The notes beneath the pieces were generated by a model. That model saw only the letters and a list, made by a program, of their open reading frames with translations, ran no database searches and was not told the origin of the DNA. A stretch of 8,268 bases of DNA, from assembly GCA_934613185.1 (NCBI GenBank), contig CAKTSO010000078.1:1-8268 (forward strand). Direction: 5' to 3'. This DNA comes from an uncultured Clostridia bacterium (GTDB lineage Bacteria > Bacillota > Clostridia > Christensenellales > Maliibacteriaceae). Positions 6,558-8,268 of this stretch are shown here, one piece after another (the first letter of the stretch is position 1; every line of letters starts with the position of its first letter). A program made the position numbers and the translations under genes.

Positions 6558-7731
6558 GCGCCTGTGTACGTTTTTGACGCTTCTCTTGGTTCTGACGCTC
6601 GTGTGCGCCTTTGCGCCGACGGCGCGCGCGGCGGATGCGACGGTGACGTTCCGCGGTTATGCGGACGGGTTCTCCTTTGCACCGGGCAGCGCTTACACCG
6701 ATTCGGATCTGTTCGACAATTTTAAAGACGTCATGCCGGGCGACACGCGCACGCAGAACGTCACGATTTCGAATGCGGCGACGGACTGCGATTACGCCGA
6801 GATTTTCCTTCGCGCCGTCCCGCACGACGACGAAGCGGACGGCCGCGTTTCCGATCGGGAATTTCTTGAGCAGCTTTCCATGCAGGTCTATTACGGCGCG
6901 GATAAGATTTACGACGCATCGCCCGATCAGACGGACGGATTGACCGACGATATTTCGCTCGGAATCTTTCGCCGCGGCGACGAAAAGACGCTTCGCGTCG
7001 AGCTCGACGTTCCGATTGCGCTTTCGAACGAGGCCGCCGCGCGCATCGGCGAGGTGGACTGGGTCTTCCATGCCGAGTGCTATAACGAAGATCAGCTGAC
7101 AGTCCGCAAGGTCTGGTCGGACGGCAATGCGTATCACAGGGACGACGTCGTGACGGTCGCGCTTCTGCGCGACGGCGAGATCGTGAAGACGCAGGAATTG
7201 AGCGAAGACAATCAGTGGACGTACACGTTCGACCGTCTGCGCGAAGGCTATGTCTGGACGGTCGAAGAAAAGGACGTTCCCGACGGTTACGATGTCAGCT
7301 ATGAAACAAACGGCAACGTCGTGACGATCGTCAACACTCGCCGCGGCGGCCCGCCGATCATCGATGCCGACGGCGATCTGACTGTCGAAAAACTCTGGCG
7401 CGGCGCGCGGAAGACGCCCGCGTCCGTGACAGTGACGCTGTTTAACGGAACGGAAGCGGTCGAAACCGTGACGCTGAACGAGAGCAACAACTGGCGCCAT
7501 GAATGGAAGAACCTTGACCGAAAGGGCAACTGGCAGGTCATGGAGACGAACATTCCGAAGGGCTTCACGCCGAGCTACGTTTCGGGCGGCGGCACGGTCG
7601 TTATCACCAACACCGCGTCGCTCATCCAGACGGGGCTTTCCTACGCGCCGCTTGCAGCGCTTCTTGTCGGCGGCGCGGCGCTGATCGCCGCGGGCTGCAT
7701 CCTGATCTTCCGTAAAAAACGCCGTGCGTAA
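6550..7731 (+). CDS. Sortase-anchored protein: TasA/TapA-like head, two Cna_B domains, LIQTG sorting signal
   Basis: This 393-residue protein has a conventional signal peptide ending ARA (cut near residue 27). Residues 28-180 form a head with FDNFKDVMPGDTRTQNVTI and YAEIFLRA, like TasA/TapA-family beta-sandwiches. Two Cna_B domains follow. The first (about 183-264) has LTVRKVW, WTVEEKDVP and TIVNT, giving K187, E239/E240 and N262. The second (about 277-356) has LTVEKLW, WQVMETNIP and VITNT, giving K281, E332 and N354. These positions fit the Lys-Asn isopeptide crosslink with a helper Glu. The C-terminus is a sorting signal: LIQTG (358-362), a hydrophobic helix (about 366-387) and the basic tail RKKRRA. 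ATG 6550 follows GGGAGGTG (6536-6543) at 6 bases. The next gene is a sortase. A role as wall anchor or basal subunit of the fibre is inferred. Confidence 0.87.
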   Translation: MNKRLCTFLTLLLVLTLVCAFAPTARAADATVTFRGYADGFSFAPGSAYTDSDLFDNFKDVMPGDTRTQNVTISNAATDCDYAEIFLRAVPHDDEADGRVSDREFLEQLSMQVYYGADKIYDASPDQTDGLTDDISLGIFRRGDEKTLRVELDVPIALSNEAAARIGEVDWVFHAECYNEDQLTVRKVWSDGNAYHRDDVVTVALLRDGEIVKTQELSEDNQWTYTFDRLREGYVWTVEEKDVPDGYDVSYETNGNVVTIVNTRRGGPPIIDADGDLTVEKLWRGARKTPASVTVTLFNGTEAVETVTLNESNNWRHEWKNLDRKGNWQVMETNIPKGFTPSYVSGGGTVVITNTASLIQTGLSYAPLAALLVGGAALIAAGCILIFRKKRRA

Positions 7732-8268
7732 GAAAATCGGCCGGATCTTTCTTCTTGCGGGTGCGGCGCTGATCGCATTCTGCGGCGTGCGCTTTTTTGC
7801 CGACGAAAGGGAAGCGGCGGAGGCGGAAAAAAGCGCGGCCGAAGCGATGGCGGCGCTGAAACCCGCCGTCGAAGCGGCGCAAGCGGCGAAAGAGACGATC
7901 GATGATGCGGATGAAATCGACGAAGAAGCGATCGTAACGATCGGCGGATACGATTATATCGGCTATCTTTCGATCCCGTCGCTTTCTTTGGAACTGCCCG
8001 TGATGGCAGAATGGGACTATGCGCGTCTTCGCGTCGCGCCCTGCCGCGAGACGGGGAGCGTGAAGGATCAAAACCTCGTGATCGCCGCGCACAATTACGA
8101 CGCCCATTTCGGAAGGCTCGTGCAGCTTCAAGCGGGCGATGAAGTGCGTTTTATCGACGCGGCGGGCAGACAGACCGTCTATGCGGTCGAACGAACGCAG
8201 CGGATTTCCCCGACCGACGTGGCAGCGGTGCATCAAAGCGGCTGCAGCCTCGTGCTTTACACCTGCAC
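7724..8268 (+). CDS. Sortase (3' end beyond window)
   Basis: A GTG at 7724 opens a frame of 181 codons to the window edge and overlaps the preceding stop by 8 bases. No real ribosome site precedes it, so translational coupling is likely. A membrane anchor (about residues 8-25) is followed by an Ala/Glu-rich, probably helical linker (27-70). The catalytic domain begins near YIGYLSIPSLSLELPV. NLVIAAHNYDAHFG carries the catalytic His123. The window stops just after SLVLYTC, which supplies the active-site Cys181 of the TLXTC motif; the catalytic Arg is not included. The enzyme would be a membrane-bound transpeptidase joining the adjacent LIQTG protein to the wall or to another subunit. The class is uncertain: the AAHNYDAHFG-type core fits class B- or D-like clostridial enzymes rather than a classic housekeeping class A. 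Confidence 0.92.
   Translation, partial: MRKKIGRIFLLAGAALIAFCGVRFFADEREAAEAEKSAAEAMAALKPAVEAAQAAKETIDDADEIDEEAIVTIGGYDYIGYLSIPSLSLELPVMAEWDYARLRVAPCRETGSVKDQNLVIAAHNYDAHFGRLVQLQAGDEVRFIDAAGRQTVYAVERTQRISPTDVAAVHQSGCSLVLYTC

Overview
The window reads as a Gram-positive, Firmicutes-type chromosome segment, most likely from a moderately GC-rich member of the Clostridia. The evidence is a SipW-class signal peptidase, sortase with a sorting signal, Cna_B-type surface domains, purine-rich Shine-Dalgarno sites (AAGGAG, GGAGGAG) before most starts, and two likely TTG starts. The species cannot be named from the sequence.

Layout. A low-molecular-weight protein-tyrosine-phosphatase-like gene runs leftwards off the window edge (277 to 1, minus strand). 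It is separated by an AT-rich divergent intergenic region (278-738) from seven rightward genes that look like one operon. That region carries a promoter for each direction, a tetranucleotide (GACA) repeat of 10.75 copies inside the operon leader, and a terminator-like hairpin between the repeat and the first gene. The genes are: SipW-like signal peptidase (739-1233); three small proteins with SipW-type signal peptides (1305-1895, 2066-2644, 5934-6557); a 1086-residue multidomain adhesin-like protein (2657-5917); a protein joining a TasA/TapA-like head to two Cna_B domains and an LIQTG cell-wall sorting signal (6550-7731); and a sortase cut by the window end (7724-8268). From 2066 on, genes are 12-16 bp apart or overlap by 8 bp. 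The only sizeable internal gap (1896-2065) holds three hairpins in a row.

How they may work together. In Bacillus subtilis, SipW matures TasA and TapA, which build biofilm fibres. Here the signal peptidase sits with three candidate fibre subunits. In place of an obvious TapA there is a sortase and a substrate whose N-terminal part looks like a fibre subunit. The inference is a hybrid surface fibre: subunits released by the dedicated peptidase, nucleated on or capped by a sortase-anchored protein stiffened by isopeptide-type domains, and decorated by the large adhesin. The GACA repeat in the leader suggests the system may be phase-variable.

Long open frames on the minus strand across the operon (up to 1306 codons) are by-products of codon use and are not annotated as genes.
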